DNA of 39,474 nucleotides. Origin: Ophiocordyceps camponoti-saundersi (nom. inval.) (lineage: Eukaryota; Ascomycota; Sordariomycetes; Hypocreales; Ophiocordycipitaceae). The stretch spans positions 1 through 39,474 of the forward strand of contig PDHQ01000307.1 of the NCBI GenBank assembly GCA_003339415.1. Direction: 5' to 3'. Every line of letters starts with the position of its first letter. Positions within the stretch are counted from its first letter, which is position 1. The translations under genes and the position numbers were made by a program. Positions 12,001-25,784 of this stretch are shown here, one piece after another. The notes beneath the pieces are model-generated. The model worked only from the letters and a program-made list of their open reading frames with translations, searched no databases and was not told where the DNA came from.

Positions 12001-12649
12001 TATATATTTTTATAATATTAGATAGTTTATTTTTACTAAATATTAAAATCTTTATATAAGAAAAATAGGAAACTTATTTTAAAGGAAAATTAGTTATCTA
12101 AGGAGTAGCTTCGATAATAAGAAAGTTTTTAAAAAAGAGGTTTCTAATAATATCGAAAAGTTTTATCTTATATTTCTTAAGATTTAAAATAAGATAATAT
12201 AAATTATTAGTTAATTACTTATCTTTTTTAGCTTTAGATAATTTAGATAAGTTAGTTTTATCGTTTAAATTATATTCTAAAATATTAAGGATTATATTAC
12301 GTATTTCGGAAAAGATTATAAAGATTTTATTAATATTAGGATCTTATTCGGTAAGTTTATAAGTAAGATTAATAAGGATAGGATTACCTTTTAAGCTTTC
12401 TCTATTTTTCTTTAAAAAAGGCTATTTTATTTTTACTTTAAACTTAATATTCTTATCGAAAGGTTTCCGGGTATTATCTATTAGCTTTTTAGGGAAGTTA
12501 TTTAGTTTATAATTTAGTTAGTAGTTCGGATTTCGTAAGGATTTCTCCTTAGAATTATTTACCTTATATTTACGTTAAGGTAACTTACCTAAAGCTATAT
12601 ATTAAGTAACGTTATTTTATAAATTACTTTAAATTCCTTTAGTTAGCTT

Positions 12650-13700
12650 AATTTAAAGGTTCGGAATAAGTTATTTATATTTATATACCTAATTATTTAA
12701 AATATCTTTACTAGTTAGCTATCGGAAAGTTTCTTAAAGTAAGATATTAAGTTAAGAGAAGATAATTATTAATATAAATTATTTAAGATAAAGAGCTACT
12801 TAAGCTATTCTCTTTATTTTAAATACTTATAATCGGAAATCCTTTCTAATAAGTATATCCTAAGATATAAAGCTTTATTTTTATATAATAAAAGCGGTAA
12901 TATTAAGTTAGATAATAAACCTTTTCTAAAAAGCTTTTACTTATCTTTAGATTTTTAAATTAGGAAAAGTTAGTTTTAATCTAATTTAAGGGTTTAGATC
13001 TCTAGAATACTATTCTATAATATAACCCCGAAGAAAAGAGGGAATAAGTTATATAAGTTTATTTATATAATTCTTACTTTAAGCGGTAACTTATTTTAAA
13101 GCGTTTATAAATTAGTTAATATTTTAGTAAATAATAATTTAATTAGTTTCTTTAATCTAATTAAAGGTAATATTAAAAATACTAATAAGCTTAAATTATT
13201 TAATATTTTTAGCTTATAACTTAACTTATTATTTAGATAGTTTCTATAATTTTAATTAATTATATAATTATAAATTATTATTTAAGTTAATATATTTAAG
13301 GTAATTTAAGTTTTAAGGTATAATATTATAAAAGTAAAGTATATTATTAACTATCTATATTATTTTTTCCTTTTCCGCGGAAAGTAAAGGAGGTTTTCCG
13401 GAATTAAACGATATTATAAGAAAATTTAGAAAATATTACCTTATCGAGGTATTCTTTTTTAAGGTAGATAGTTCTTTTTTTAGAGAGGATTCTTATAGCG
13501 TAAAGGTTTTCTTACTTTTATCCTAAAAGGAGGTTTCCTCCTTACCTTCTTCTTAAAAAGGGACTCCGGTATTTTCCTTACCTTTTACTAGTAAAGTAAG
13601 CTACTTACTTTTTCTTTCGGTATTATTTATAGTTCGAAGGTACTCTTAAATAAAAGGTAGCTAGTTTTCTAAAAGAATTCTAAATAAGTAAAGAATACCG
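12650..13700 (-). pseudogene. gag: Element 1 gag remnant
   Basis: This stretch lies between the upstream LTR and pol on the minus strand. It reads PENLLYFPRKRKN near 13400, resembling the P-x-F-x-G-x-R start of Ty3/gypsy capsid domains. A stop-broken stretch then follows that is compatible with the helical gag core. I could not recover a convincing zinc knuckle around 12560-12600. The call rests mostly on position and on this short similarity. Confidence 0.5.
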
Positions 13701-14154
13701 TTAGATATATATTTTAATTAATTTACTTATTTAAATAATTAATTATAATTTACTATAATATTTAAATTAGTTAGGAAAAGTTTAATTATAATAAGTAACT
13801 TAGTTTCTTAGGGATTATTTTAATATAGTAAGTATTTTTAAACTAGCCTTATTTCCCTATATTATAAAGAAGGAAATTTACCTTAGAAGGGGTAAGGTTT
13901 TTTTACTATTTTATAAATATTAAAAATATAAGCTTTTTCTTTCTTAGCTATAACTTCTTCCTCGATTACTTTAAGGAGTTTAGGGGTAAAGAAATAATAT
14001 ATAGCTAGGGTTAAGTAATAAATATAGTAAAGCTTTCTTCTAAGCTAAAAATCTACGCTTATAAAGTTTTATTAATAAAAAATATTTTAAGTTTAACTTA
14101 TTACCTTAATAGCTAGAGATTTATAAGTTAGTAAAATATAAAATTACTATTAGT

Positions 14155-14758
14155 TAATATACGCTTATATATATAATTTACTAGTAATTATATATACTAA
14201 GCTAGCTATTAGATATAATATATAAGAAAGGGAGATAAGCTAACTATTAATCGTAAGATTATAAAATAGCTATTATAAAAAATATAAGTATAGGTAAAAG
14301 TTTTTTAAAAATTAAAATAATAACTATAAAAAAATCTAAATTATTACCTAAAGGAATATTAAGCTAATTATATAGCTAGGAGCTTAAGGAAGATTTCTTA
14401 GTATAATCCTAAAAGTATTTACTTAAGGGGATTTTACGGTAATTTCTAAGTATATTAGTAAAATAGAGATTTCTTAGTACGCGGTAATTTCCTAATATAT
14501 AGGGATTTCCTAGTAAAATCTAGAGATTTCTAAAAGTATATTTTAATATTAGATCTTACTAGAAATCTTAGTAAAATCCTAAGAGTTATTATAAAGAAAT
14601 CTTAAGAGGAAATCTTAGTAATTTCCTAAGCGTAAAGGTAATAAAGTTTCTAGGGGAAATCTAAGTAAAATCTTAAAGCGGGAAATTTTAGGAAATCTTA
14701 GGGAAATATTATAAGAAGTTAGGCGATTTATAGGGGTGTTATTACACGTCCTATATTA
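14155..14758 (-). repeat. Element 1 5' LTR (604 bp)
   Basis: Partner of 5343-5946. It keeps a few more original bases, for example GGGGTGTTATTACACGTCC near 14735. The primer binding site should lie just left of 14155, but the sequence there (ACTAATAGTAATTTTA on the sense strand) is too mutated to match to a tRNA. Confidence 0.92.
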
Positions 14759-15066
14759 GTAAGTAAAGGCTTAAGCGTAGGTAAAATTTAATAATATTAT
14801 TTTATAATAATCTTACTCTTATATTTAGTTTATAATAAGAGGAGCTTTAATTAATATAATAGTTTTACTAAGAGTATAATATTAAAGTAAGCTAAAAAGA
14901 AGTTATAATTAAAGCTATTAAAAAGAGGAAGGGGAGGGGAGAGAAGTCCCCTTTTTAAGCTAGCTATATACCTTACGTAATAACTAAGTGCTATTAGGAA
15001 AACTTAAATATATCCGCTATAATCCCCCTTATTTAACTATAATTAATTATAAACTAATTTCTTATA
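14759..15066 (+). repeat. Repeat family C, copy 1, right part
   Basis: Aligns with 28785-29074 of copy 3 and shares its right end, AACTAAT followed by a CTTATA-like sequence. It begins with the GTAAG duplication left by element 1. It includes the AAGCTATTAAAAAGAGG and CTAAGCTAGCTATATACC-type words typical of the family. Confidence 0.8.
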
Positions 15067-15364
15067 AATTTATATTATTATTAAACTTAAGAAGGAGAGA
15101 TTATAAATACTTTATTAAGCTTTATAGCTTTAACGCTTTTAAGCTATTATCTTTTTTAATTTATTTTATATAAAAGTAAAATATAATAAATTAAATTATT
15201 TAGCCCTTTTTACTTACTACTTTCTAAAGGAAAAAAGAAGCTATAATATTTTTTATAAAATAAATTTATTATTTATTTAAATTAAGTTTATAGCTTATAT
15301 TACTTAAGCTTATAATTTAAAAATATTTATTATTTTAATAAATTATAAGAAAGCCTTTTTTATT
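15067..15364. other. AT-rich spacer, no feature
   Basis: AT-rich sequence between two family C copies. A 61-codon open frame crossing its left side starts at a GTG inside repeat C and has no recognisable similarity, so I treat it as chance. Confidence 0.5.
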
Positions 15365-15588
15365 AAAGCTTTCTAAGTATAAAGGTTTTATTATAGTAAT
15401 TATAAAAATAAGCTAAGGTAAAGTTATAATTAAAGCTATTAAAAAAAGGAAAAAAAAAAGAGAGAAGCCCCCCTCCTAAGCTAGCTATATACCTTATATA
15501 ATAACTAAGTATTATTAGGAAAACTTAAATATATCCGCTATAAACCCCCTTATTTAGCTATAATTAGTTATAAACTAATCTTTTATAT
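15365..15588 (+). repeat. Repeat family C, copy 2 (5'-short)
   Basis: From about TATAAAGGTTTTATTATAG onward it aligns with 28862-29074, ending at the same AACTAATCTTTTATA terminus. It lacks the left 750 bp of the full copies. Confidence 0.78.
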
Positions 15589-15728
15589 AGCCCCTTTCTT
15601 AAGCTAGCTAAGAAAGTAAAAATATAAGATAAAAAAGTTATATATTATTATATTAATTAAAAACTTTATATAGTCCTTAGCTAATAGCTTAATAGCTTTT
15701 ATAAAAATAAAAATAAAAAGGTGGAAAA

Positions 15729-16578
15729 TATTATAGATTATACTTATAATTACCTAATTTTACTTATAGCTTTTAATTTAAGCTTATAAAAATAAAAAAA
15801 GAAAAGGGGTAATAAGAAAGTAAGGAGCTTTACTTACTTTAACTAAGTAGTAAGTAGCCGGAATAGGAAATTTATAAAGTATAAATAAGTAGGAACTTCT
15901 TAAATAAGAATATCTTATAAGGTAAGGGAAAGTTATAAAAAGTAAGCTTTTAAAGTATAAATTATTTAAATTAAAAGCTTAAAGAAGAAGGAAAGGAAAA
16001 ACCTTTTAAGAGAAGGAAGCCTTCCTTTTATAATTTTCCTTCTCTAAGAAACTATCTAATTATATAAGCTAGCTAAAAAGCTATAAAATATTATAAAAGC
16101 TTTATATTATAAATATACTAGTAAATAGAATAGCTTTATTTTATTCTATTTACTTTTATTATATTCTTTACTTTAAAATTAAATTCTTACTTTAAAATTA
16201 ACTCTTAATTTTAAATTTACTATATTTTTTAGCGAATAGAATAGCTTTATTCTATTTTATTATATTTTATTAGCTTTTAAGTTAATAATAAATTATAATA
16301 AATAATTTTTTATTTATAATAACTAATATTTCTTTTTATTTTTAACTATCTCTAACTATTTTTCTTATTTTAAGAATTTTATTCGTTATTCTTATCTTTA
16401 TTATCTTATCTTATTATTTAAAGTTTAACCTTTTAAAGTTTAGTTATAACTTAAATATTAAATATTAGTATTTTTACTTTATTATATAAATTATATTATT
16501 AAGCTATTTATATAATAAATATTACTTATATAATAAAAATAATATTTTTAACTAGTATTTATATTTTAAATTATTATA
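15729..16578 (-). repeat. Element 2 3' LTR (850 bp)
   Basis: Matches 26798-27647 end to end, with ends TATTATAG...ATTATA. Differences are mainly transitions, and the right-hand LTR keeps more G and C. Confidence 0.92.
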
Positions 16579-16591
16579 TATTCCCCTTTTT
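16579..16591 (-). other. Element 2 polypurine tract
   Basis: On the sense strand AAAAAGGGGAATA abuts the 3' LTR. This is a classical plus-strand primer position and independently confirms the minus orientation. Confidence 0.75.
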
Positions 16592-16739
16592 ATAATTTAT
16601 AACTTTATAAACTTTATTATAAAAGAATAATATAAGGTATAAATAATAGTTAGTTAGTTAATTTATTATTTTTATTTTTATAAGAAAAGAAAGAGTATTT
16701 TAAAAAAACTTAATAAGATAAAAATAATTAATTAAATTT

Positions 16740-19700
16740 ATATAAGGTCCTTGTTTTTATATTATTTATAATGTTCCCTTTTTTAAAGTTTTTAATCTTA
16801 AAAACTTTTTATTAAAAGTGTTTTTTTTATTTTTATTAAATTTTTTAATAAGTTTAAGTGCCTTAGTTAAGTGCTTAGCAAGTTCCTAAGTATTTTTTTT
16901 AAAAAGGTATCCTTTTTATTTTATTAAATAGTATATTATACTTTCTTTTATCTTTTTATTTATAATAGCTTTAAGTTTATATTCTTCTTCTAATATTATA
17001 ATTTTAATATTTTCTTTTAATTTAGTATTTTTAAGTGCTTTTTCTAATAAGGAAATATAAAATATTAGATAAATAAATATTTTTTTAGGAAGTTTAAGCT
17101 TATAATTAAAGTTACTTAGCTTTTCTTTTATAAGGAAAAGTCCTAATTTTTTAAATTTTAAAAACTAATTAAGCTATTTAGTTTTTATATTTTTCTTTAA
17201 TAAATAAACTTTATTATTTTTATTAAATAAAGGTTTTTTTTCGCATTTTTTATTATAATAATAACTAATTCTTTTAGCTATAAAATTTAATTTTAATTTT
17301 ATATAAGAATATAAAAATCTAAGCTATTTAGTATTTAGAATAGCTTTTTTATTATTAACTTTATCTAATAGTTTTAATCTATAAGCTTTTAAATTAAATT
17401 TATAATTTACTATAGTAGGCGTTATTTTAATAAATTTTAATTTAGTAATATTATAAGCTAATTAAGCTATAAGTAAGTTTATTACCTAATTATCTTATTT
17501 ATAATTAATATAAGCTTTAAGATATTATTTTAAAGTTTAATTTAAGCGTTTTATAGCCTTATTAGTTTCTAAATAAAAAGTAATATTTAATTTATACTTA
17601 GTTCCTAGCTTAAACATAAAGCTAGTTTAGAATTTAAAGTTAAACTTAAGGTTTTTATTACTTATAATAACTTTAAATAGGCCTTTATTTACTATTATTA
17701 TTTTTAAAAATAAATAGCTTAATTTTTTAGTAAATAAAGCTTTTATTATAAGTATAAAATAGCTATATTTAGTAAATTTATTAGTTATAATTAAAATAAA
17801 ATTATATTTTATATTAGTTATAAAGTTTACTAATAAGGGTAATTTAATTATAAAATTTATAGCTATATTTTCCTAAAGTTATTTAGTAACTATTATAAGT
17901 TATAAAAATTTATAAAGCTTATACTTTAAAGCTTTAAATTTATTATAAATATTATAGTTTTTAATAACTTTAATAATAACTTTTTTAAGGTTTTTTATAT
18001 TATAATAAGCTTTAATTTTATTATAAGTTTTTTATATTCCTTAATAACTATAAATAAGTAATTTATAAAATTTTTTAATTATAATTTTTACTATATTTAA
18101 AAGTATAAATAACTTCTTTTTAAATAAGCTAAGTTATCTATTTACTTACTATTTTTATAATTTTTAAAATTAGTATTTTTATAAGCTTTTTTTATTTATT
18201 TTAATATAGAATTATTAGCTTTTACTTTAAAAATAGCGTTTAAGGTATTTTATTTTAAATTTCTCTTATTATTTATTTTAAGGAAATTAGTTATTATAAG
18301 TATTATACTAGTATTTAAATTAAGTTTTCTATTAATAATATTAGCTTTTTTATTTTCGCTTCCTTTTTTATATATTATTTTATAATTATAATTAATAAGG
18401 GATTTAGCTTACTTAATTTATTAGCTATTTAAAGTTTAACTTATATTAAAATAACTTATATTCTTATAATTAATATTAATTTTTAGTTTTAACTTTTATA
18501 TATTTTATAAATCCCGCGCTTATAGCGATATAAATATAAACTCCTTATTCTTATATTATAAGCAGACTTTACTTTTTCCGTTACCCCGTAATAATAGCCT
18601 TAAGCTACGCTTAGAGCGACTTTAGGAGGGAGGGTAACGCTATATAAGTTAATCGTAACCGCGAAAATTTTTTACTTAGAATATAACTTTATTTTAAATT
18701 ATAATAAATTTAAATTTAAAAATTTACTATACTTTTTACCTTATTAGAAGCTAAGGTAAGTATTAGTAAGATTATTTCGGGGGACGCTTTAGTCTCCGTA
18801 TAAGTAATTATCGAATAAGTAGCGGAGTCTGAGAGGGTTTAGGGAGGCGCCCCCTTTACTCCGATTTTATTAATTAATAATATTTTCTTAGCTATTATAA
18901 CTATAATTTCCTCTCTTTTTTATAATTTTAGGGGGAGCGGAACTCCTTTAATATAAGCTATAATTATAGCTAAAATATTAAAAAAAATTATTAAAAAATA
19001 AGTTCTTAAGTAATATAAATATTAGCTTATAATTTACTTTAACTTTATTATTACTCCGCTTTAAGTTCGAAGCTTTAAAATAATTATAATAAATATTAAT
19101 TATAAACTTTATAAATAAAGCTAAGCTTTTATAATAAGGAAATTACCTAATAGTAATATTATAATAATATTTTAAGATATTATCTATAAGCTTTAATTTA
19201 ATTTAAAATAGCTTTATATTATTTTTAAAAAAAAAGTATACTTAATTAGTAAAAGTTATACTCTTATTATAAAAAAAGTACTAATATAAGCTTTATAATA
19301 AAGCGGTAAGGAAGCTTTTTAAAAAAAGATTAAGTTATTAAATAAGGTTTTAATAATATAATTATATATAAAAAAATATTATTTAGGGACTTAGCGGAGT
19401 TTTTTTATAATTACTATTAATAATATAATAAATATAAACTAAATTTATAATAGAAATATAATAATATAAGCGGAGATTTTTAACGCGGAACTTTATAAGC
19501 TAAAAGTCTAACCTTAGTAATATTTTAAATATTATTAGCTTAGATATATTACTAAATATTATATAATAAAGCTATAATATAGCTAGTACTTTGCCTTTTT
19601 ATACGTAAAAGGTAAGTTAGCTTACTTTATAGCGTATAAAAAGAAACTATATTATTACCCTCTCTATTAAGGGACTTATTTTAGGTAAAGTTAACTTTAC

Positions 19701-22700
19701 CTTAAAATAAAAGTAATATAAAATTAGGTAAAAAATATATATATTTCCTAACCCCGGAGATTTATAGATTAAAACTCTATATATACCGCCCCTCCTCCCC
19801 TTTTAGCGCTAATTAAAATTTAGTAATAGCTAGGGCGGAAACGCTAAAAAGTAAATATAATAGCTCCGCCTCTAACCCCCTCTCTAAACTTATTTATAGC
19901 TTTACCGTAATAATTAAGCTACTTTTTAAGATTAGCTATTATAAGGTTTATTATAAGCTAGTAAAACTTTTATATATTCCTTAATTATATTAATAAAGCC
20001 TTAATTAAATAAATTATTTAAGATATTATAATTAAGTATAGAGATTTAGTTTATAGTAATAACGATATTTAGGAAAATAAGTAGCTATACGGACTCCGTA
20101 CTAAACTTAGATTATATATACTTTTATTACCGCGAACTCCGCTTTAGAGGAAATATTAGCTTCTTAATTACTTATTATTACTAAACTTATCTAAGGTATA
20201 AAGTGCTAGGTGCGGACCTAGTCTGGCCTTAAGCTAAGGTAACGCTTAAGAGGAGGGTTTTACTCCGAGTTCTCCGGTTTTTCTTACTTTTAGAATATAT
20301 ATAAGATAGTTCTAAGCTATATTAAGTATATTAGCGTATAAATATTATTATTATAATCCTTAGTTTAAATTTATTTCTTAATATATAATACTTAAATTCT
20401 TTAATAGCTTTAATAATAGCTAAAAATTCTTTATTATAAATAAGATAGTTAATTTCTAAATTTACTAGCTTTTTAGAATAAAAAGCTATAAGGTATAATA
20501 TAGTATTATTTTCCTAGCTTAATTAAGCTTTTATAATATAATTAAAAGCGTTAGTTTCTAAAATTAAAAGCTATTTTAAATTATAAGCTATTAATATAAG
20601 TGCTAAGATTAGCTTTTCTTTAAGGGAATTAAAAGCTATATTAACTTCTTTAGTCTATTTAAAAGGTTTTTTTTTAGCTAATTTTATTATTATTAATAAG
20701 AAAATAATTATATTAAAAAAGTTTTTAATAAATCTTTTATAATAATTATAATAACTTATAAATTATTATATATTTTTAATTAATTTAAGTATAAGCTAGT
20801 TTTTTAAAAGTTTTAATTTACTAAGGTTTATTTTTATATTATAAGAGGTTATAATAGTACTTAAAAATTTAACTTTTTTAGAAAAGAATTTATATTTCTT
20901 AAGATTAATATATAATTTAGCTTTCTATAAAGCTTCTAATACTTATTTTAAGTAAATTTTATATTCTTTTAAGGTATTTAAAAATATAATAATATTATCT
21001 AAATAAGCTATAGTAAATATATTTAAATAATTTTTTAGAATATAATTTATATATTTTTAAAAGGTAGTAGGATTATTATATAGTTTTAAAAGTAATATTA
21101 AATATTTATAGCTTTTATATTTAGTTCTAAAAGCTATTTTATATTCGTCTCCTTCTGCTTTTTATATTTAGTAATAAGCTAATTTTAAATCTAACTTAGT
21201 AAAATATTATTTCTAGCTTAATTTATTTTTTAATTTTATAATTAAAGGTATTAGCGTTTTATTTTTAATAATATTATTATTTAATTTTCGATAGTTAATT
21301 ATAAGTTTTAATTTATTTTTTTCTTTACCTAATTTATTAGTAAAAGTAATAGGAGCTTTATAAAGACTTTTAGAAAGTTTTATATATCCCTTTTTAATTT
21401 ATTCTTTTAAATATTCTTTTAATACTTATAGTTATTTTTTATTACTATTATAAATTCGTATAAATTAAGGTTTTAAATTAGGCTTTAATTTAATTTTATA
21501 ATTTTATAAATTTCTTTTAAGTAAGGTATTATCTAGGGGTTTTTTAAATATATTTAAGAATTCTTCTAAAAAATTTTTAGGTATTAATTTATAATATTCT
21601 AATTTTTCTTTAAAATAAGAAGCTATTTTTTTTTAAAATCTACGCTAGAAATAGCAGCTATTATAATAATAATATAAGGTATTTTATTATAAATTTTATT
21701 ACTTTTAGCTTTATTATAAAGTCCTTACTTATAATAATTATATTTATTTCTTATAGTAAATTTCTAATTATTATTAAAAAAGTTTTTCCTTTCTTTAATT
21801 TCTTTAATTAAACTATTCTTGTTATTTAAGCTTCTTACCTTTTTAAAATTTCTTAAGCTAAATCTTTTATAAAGATTTCCTAAGGCGTTATTAAACTTAG
21901 TATTTTCTTTTCTTTTTATATAATTATAATAAGGTTAACTTTTATTATAACTATTTATATTTAATTATTTATTCTTATAATAATTATTTTTTATAAATTT
22001 AGATTACTTATTTTTTATACTTAACTTGCTTTTATTAGTATTTTTAAAAATCTTATAATTAAGCTTCTTACTATTATTATAATTATACCTTCTTAGTTTA
22101 TTTTTCCTTTTAAAATCTATTTAATTATTTTTACTAATATTATTATTAGAAGTATTAGATATTAAATAATTATTTATAAATTTAACTTAGCTAGTTTTCT
22201 AGTTAATTTATAAATTATATTTATAAAGAAAAGGATAACTTAATATTATATTATATTCTATTATTTTAAAAATATTAAAGGTATTAGTAAAAGTATAAGG
22301 TTTTATTTTAAATTCGAAGTAATTAGTTTTATATAAAATTAATCTTTTATTAAACTAAAAATTAAATCTTTTAGCGTTTTTTTACTATACTAAGCGTTTT
22401 CTTTTTTATATAGCTTAAGTTTAAACGTTTTATAGCTATAAGTAAAATATAATTACTAGCAGCTCCGCTATTTATAAAAGCAGTTACTTTTTTTTTTTAT
22501 ATTTTAAAGTAAAAGTTAGTTTAGAAATAGGGATTTTAGTATTATTAGTTTTAATAATAATAATATTAATACTTTATAATTTAGGATAGTTAAAATAATA
22601 ACGCCTTTCCGTTCCTAAATCCTTATTAAAATCCTTATTTTTATTAGTTATACCTTTATTTATGTTTTTTAAATAAAGGCTTTCCCTTTTCCTTTAAAGT
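16740..22700 (-). pseudogene. pol: Element 2 pol: protease, RT, RNase H, integrase, chromodomain (split by a family B insertion)
   Basis: Read right to left. The protease site is INSGAASNYI at about 22475-22446 (DSGA with Asp now Asn). RT includes APITFTNKLGKEKNKLKLII near 21355-21300, KLDLKLAYY near 21205-21175, and the catalytic box YLDNIIIF at 21005-20982. RNase H begins with AIKEFKYYILRNKFKL at 20408 and resumes beyond the insertion as NYKNISYFNIS at 18471, then KKGSENKKANIINRK. Integrase shows ENIAINFIIKLPLL and ITNKFTKYSYFIL (about 17870-17740). The chromodomain is IYYLIK*KGYLFKKNT*ELA (about 16935-16880). Protease, RT and RNase H are in the same frame: 22472, 21005 and 20408 differ by multiples of three. 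It is dead through TAA and TAG stops. Confidence 0.92.
18490..20356 (+). mobile_element. Repeat family B, copy 1 (1.87 kb, non-LTR-like)
   Basis: Starts in TATATATTTTATAAATCCCGCGC and ends in an ATTATTATTATAA tail. It is flanked by TTTTTAGTTT (18480-18489) and TCCTTAGTTT (20357-20366), a 10-bp duplication with two C/T changes. It sits inside the RNase H region of element 2. Taking out body plus one duplication (1877 bp) leaves exactly 21 codons between AIKEF and YKNIS, so the boundaries are well supported. It is GC-richer than its surroundings, and I recognise no reading frame in it. Confidence 0.88.
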
Positions 22701-23104
22701 TTTCTTTAAATTCTTTAAGCTATATTAGGAAATCTTACCTTCCGGGACTATTTTCCTTAGTAAAGAAACTATTTCCTATAAGCCCTTTTATTAATAATTC
22801 TCTTATAAAGGTAATTATAGTTTAAATTATATCTAATTTAATACTAAGAATTCAGAGTTAAAAATTATAGTTATTTCCTTTATTTTCTTTAAGAATTCTA
22901 TAATTAGTTTCCTTATTAAGAAAGAATTTTATTTTTTTAATAAAGAATTTTTTATTAATAAAGCTAGCTTTTTTATAAAAAGTTAATAAAAATAAGTAAT
23001 AATTAATATTTTATTTTTCCTATAAGTAAAAATTATAGTCCTTATTATAATAAAATTACTAGCTAAAATTATAATATACTTACTTATACTTATTAAAAAA
23101 TTCT

Positions 23105-24983
23105 AAAATATAAAGGAGAGATATATATATTTTATAAATCCCGCGCTTAAAGCGACGCGGATATAGACTTCTTATTCTTATATTATAAGCGAACTCCGCT
23201 CCTTTTATTACCCCGTAATAATAGCTTTAAGCTATACTTAGAGTAACTTTAGGGGGGAGGGTAACGCTATATAAGTTAATCGTAACTATAAAAATTTTTT
23301 ACTTAGAATATAGCTTTACTCCGAATTATAATAAGCTTAGACCTAAAAGTTTACTATACTTTTTACCTTATTAGAAGCTAAGGCGAGTATTAATAAGATT
23401 ATTTTAGGGAACGCTTTAGTCTCCGTATAGGTAATTATCGAATAAGTAATAAAATCTAAGAGGGTTTAGGAAAGCGCCCCCCTTACTCTAACTTTATTAA
23501 TTAGTAATATTTCCTTAGCTATTATAGTTATAGTTTCCTCTTTTTTCTATAGCTTTAGGGGAAATAGAACTTTTTTAATATAAGCTATAGTTATAGCTAA
23601 AATACCGGAGAAAACTATTAAAAAATAAGTTCCTAAGTAATATAAGTATTAGCTTATAATTCGCTTTAATTTTATCGCTATTTTACTTTAAGTTTAAAGC
23701 TTTAAAATAACTATAATAAATATTAATTATAAACTTTATAAATAAAGCTAAGCTTTTCTTATAAAGAAACTACTTAGTAATAATATTATAGTAATATTCT
23801 AAAATATTATTTATAAGCTTTAGTTTAATTTAAAGTAGTTTTATACCGCTTTTAGAGAAAAGGTATACTTAACTAGCGGAGGTTATACTCTTATTATAAA
23901 AAAGGTACTAGCGTGGGCCTTATAGTAGGGTAAGAAGGAGGCTTTTTAAAAAAAAATTAAGTTTTTAAATAAAGTTTTAGTAATATAATTATATATAAAA
24001 AGATATTATTTAGGAACTTAGTAGAGTTTTTTTATAATTATTATTAATAGCGTAATAAATATAAACTAAATTTATAATAAGGGTATAATAATATAAGCGG
24101 AGATTTTTAACGCGGAACTTTATAAGCTAAAAATCTAACCTTAGTAATATTTTAAATATTACTAGCTTAGATATATTACTAAATATTATATAATAAAGCT
24201 ATAATATAGCTAGTACTCCGCCTTTTTATACGTAGAGGGTAAATTAGCTTACCTTATAGCGTATAGAAAAAAACTATACTATTACTTTCTTTATTAAGGG
24301 ATTTACCTTAAATAAAGTTAACTTTACCTTAAAATAAGAGCGGCGTAAGACTAGGTAAAAGATATTTATATTTCCTAACCTTAGAGATTTATAAATCGGA
24401 ACTCCGTATATACCGCCCCTCCTCCCCTTTTAGCGCTAACCGGAGTCTAATAATAGCTAGGGCGGAAACGCTAAAAGGCGAATATAGTAGCTTCGCCTCT
24501 AACCCCTTTTTTAAACTTATCTATAGCTCCGCTATAATAATTAGGCCGCCTTTTAAGATTAGCTATTATAAGGTTTATTATAAGCTAGTAAAACCTCTAT
24601 ATATTCCTTAATTATATTAATAAAGCTTTAATTAAATAGATTATTTAGAATATTATAATTAAGCGTAAAGATTTAGTTTATAGCGATAATAACGCTTAGG
24701 AAAATAAATAGCTATATAGACTTTATACTAAACTTAGACTACGCGTATTTTTACTACCGCGGACTCCGCTTTAGAAAATATATTAGCTTTTTAATTACTT
24801 ATTATTACTAAACTTATTTTAGGTATAGAGTGCCGGGTACGGACTTAGTCTAGCCCTAAACTAAGGTAACGCTTAAGGGGAGGGTTTTACTCTAAGTTCT
24901 CTAGCTTTTCTTACTCCTAAAATATATATAGGATAGTTCTAAGCTATATTAAGCATATTAGTATATAAATATTATTATTATTA
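23105..24983 (+). mobile_element. Repeat family B, copy 2 (1.88 kb)
   Basis: Flanked by TATTAAAAAATTCT (23091-23104) and TATTAAAGAATTCT (24984-24997), a 14-bp duplication with one G/A change. The tail is (ATT)n. It is the least mutated copy, keeping GCGACGCGGATATAG near its start and TAGCGCTAACCGGAG near 24430. It is inserted in element 2 between gag and protease. Confidence 0.9.
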
Positions 24984-25784
24984 TATTAAAGAATTCTTTT
25001 AAGTACCTTAAGTGCTAAAATAATTTATTATAAGAAAGGTAGCTATTATTTTTTTAGTTTTTAAATTCTTTTAGAATTAGTTCCTTTATTTTAATAAAAT
25101 ATTATATTTTTTCGTTTTCTTCTTTATTATTAGTTTTAATAGTATAAAGATATTCTACTATAAGAAGGGGTAATTCTTCTTTTTCCTTCTTAATTTTATT
25201 TTCCAGAATAAGGTTATCTTCTCTTTTTAGAATAAGTTTATAATCTTCTCTTATTTTATTAAAGTTATTAATATAGTTATTAAAACTAAGGGTTAAAATC
25301 GAGTTTTCCGAAGGGCTATACTAGCTAGGTCCGCTAGAATAATAAGGAATTCTTTAAATTCCTTCTTTTTAAGCTTTAAACTATTCTTTTATAACCTACT
25401 TATAAGATTTAAAAAGGTTATTTTTACCTAGCAGATAATACTCTTCTTTAGAATCGAATTCTATACTAGCTTCTAAAAAGCTTATAAGCTTTAAAGGCTT
25501 CTTTATATTTCTAACTATATTCTAGCTATTTAAAAATAGTATATTAGCTATAAGTTTTAAGTTATATTACTATTTAAGTTTTTTTTAGAACTTATAAGCT
25601 TTTTAGTTTATATTATCCTCTTTTATTAGTAGTTTAAATTTTATATTATAAATAGTATTCCGTTCCTTCTTATTTAGACTTAGCTTATTATAATTAATAG
25701 CTAAGTAGGAAGAAATAACGTTAATTATTTTACTATTTATAAAAGATACTTTTCCTATTCCTTTTCCTTTTCCTTATTTTTTAA

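Larger units (their letters stand above)
5343..14758 (-). mobile_element. Element 1: complete Ty3/gypsy chromovirus, 9.4 kb, minus strand
   Basis: Two LTRs of identical length (604 bp), at 5343-5946 and 14155-14758, bound the element. It is flanked on both sides by the 5-bp duplication GTAAG (5338-5342 and 14759-14763). The LTR ends read TA...TA where TG...CA is expected, as RIP would produce. In sense order (right to left) it holds gag, protease, RT, RNase H, integrase and chromodomain, an extra reading frame, then a GC-rich purine tract next to the 3' LTR. That order is typical of chromoviruses except for the extra frame. All coding regions carry many TAA and TAG stops, so it is dead. It is inserted in repeat C copy 1. 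Confidence 0.93.

Noticed and set aside
14988..15173. A 61-residue open frame on the plus strand
   Set aside because: It starts at a GTG inside repeat C copy 1, runs into AT-rich spacer, and the equivalent sequence in other C copies is broken. Chance frame.
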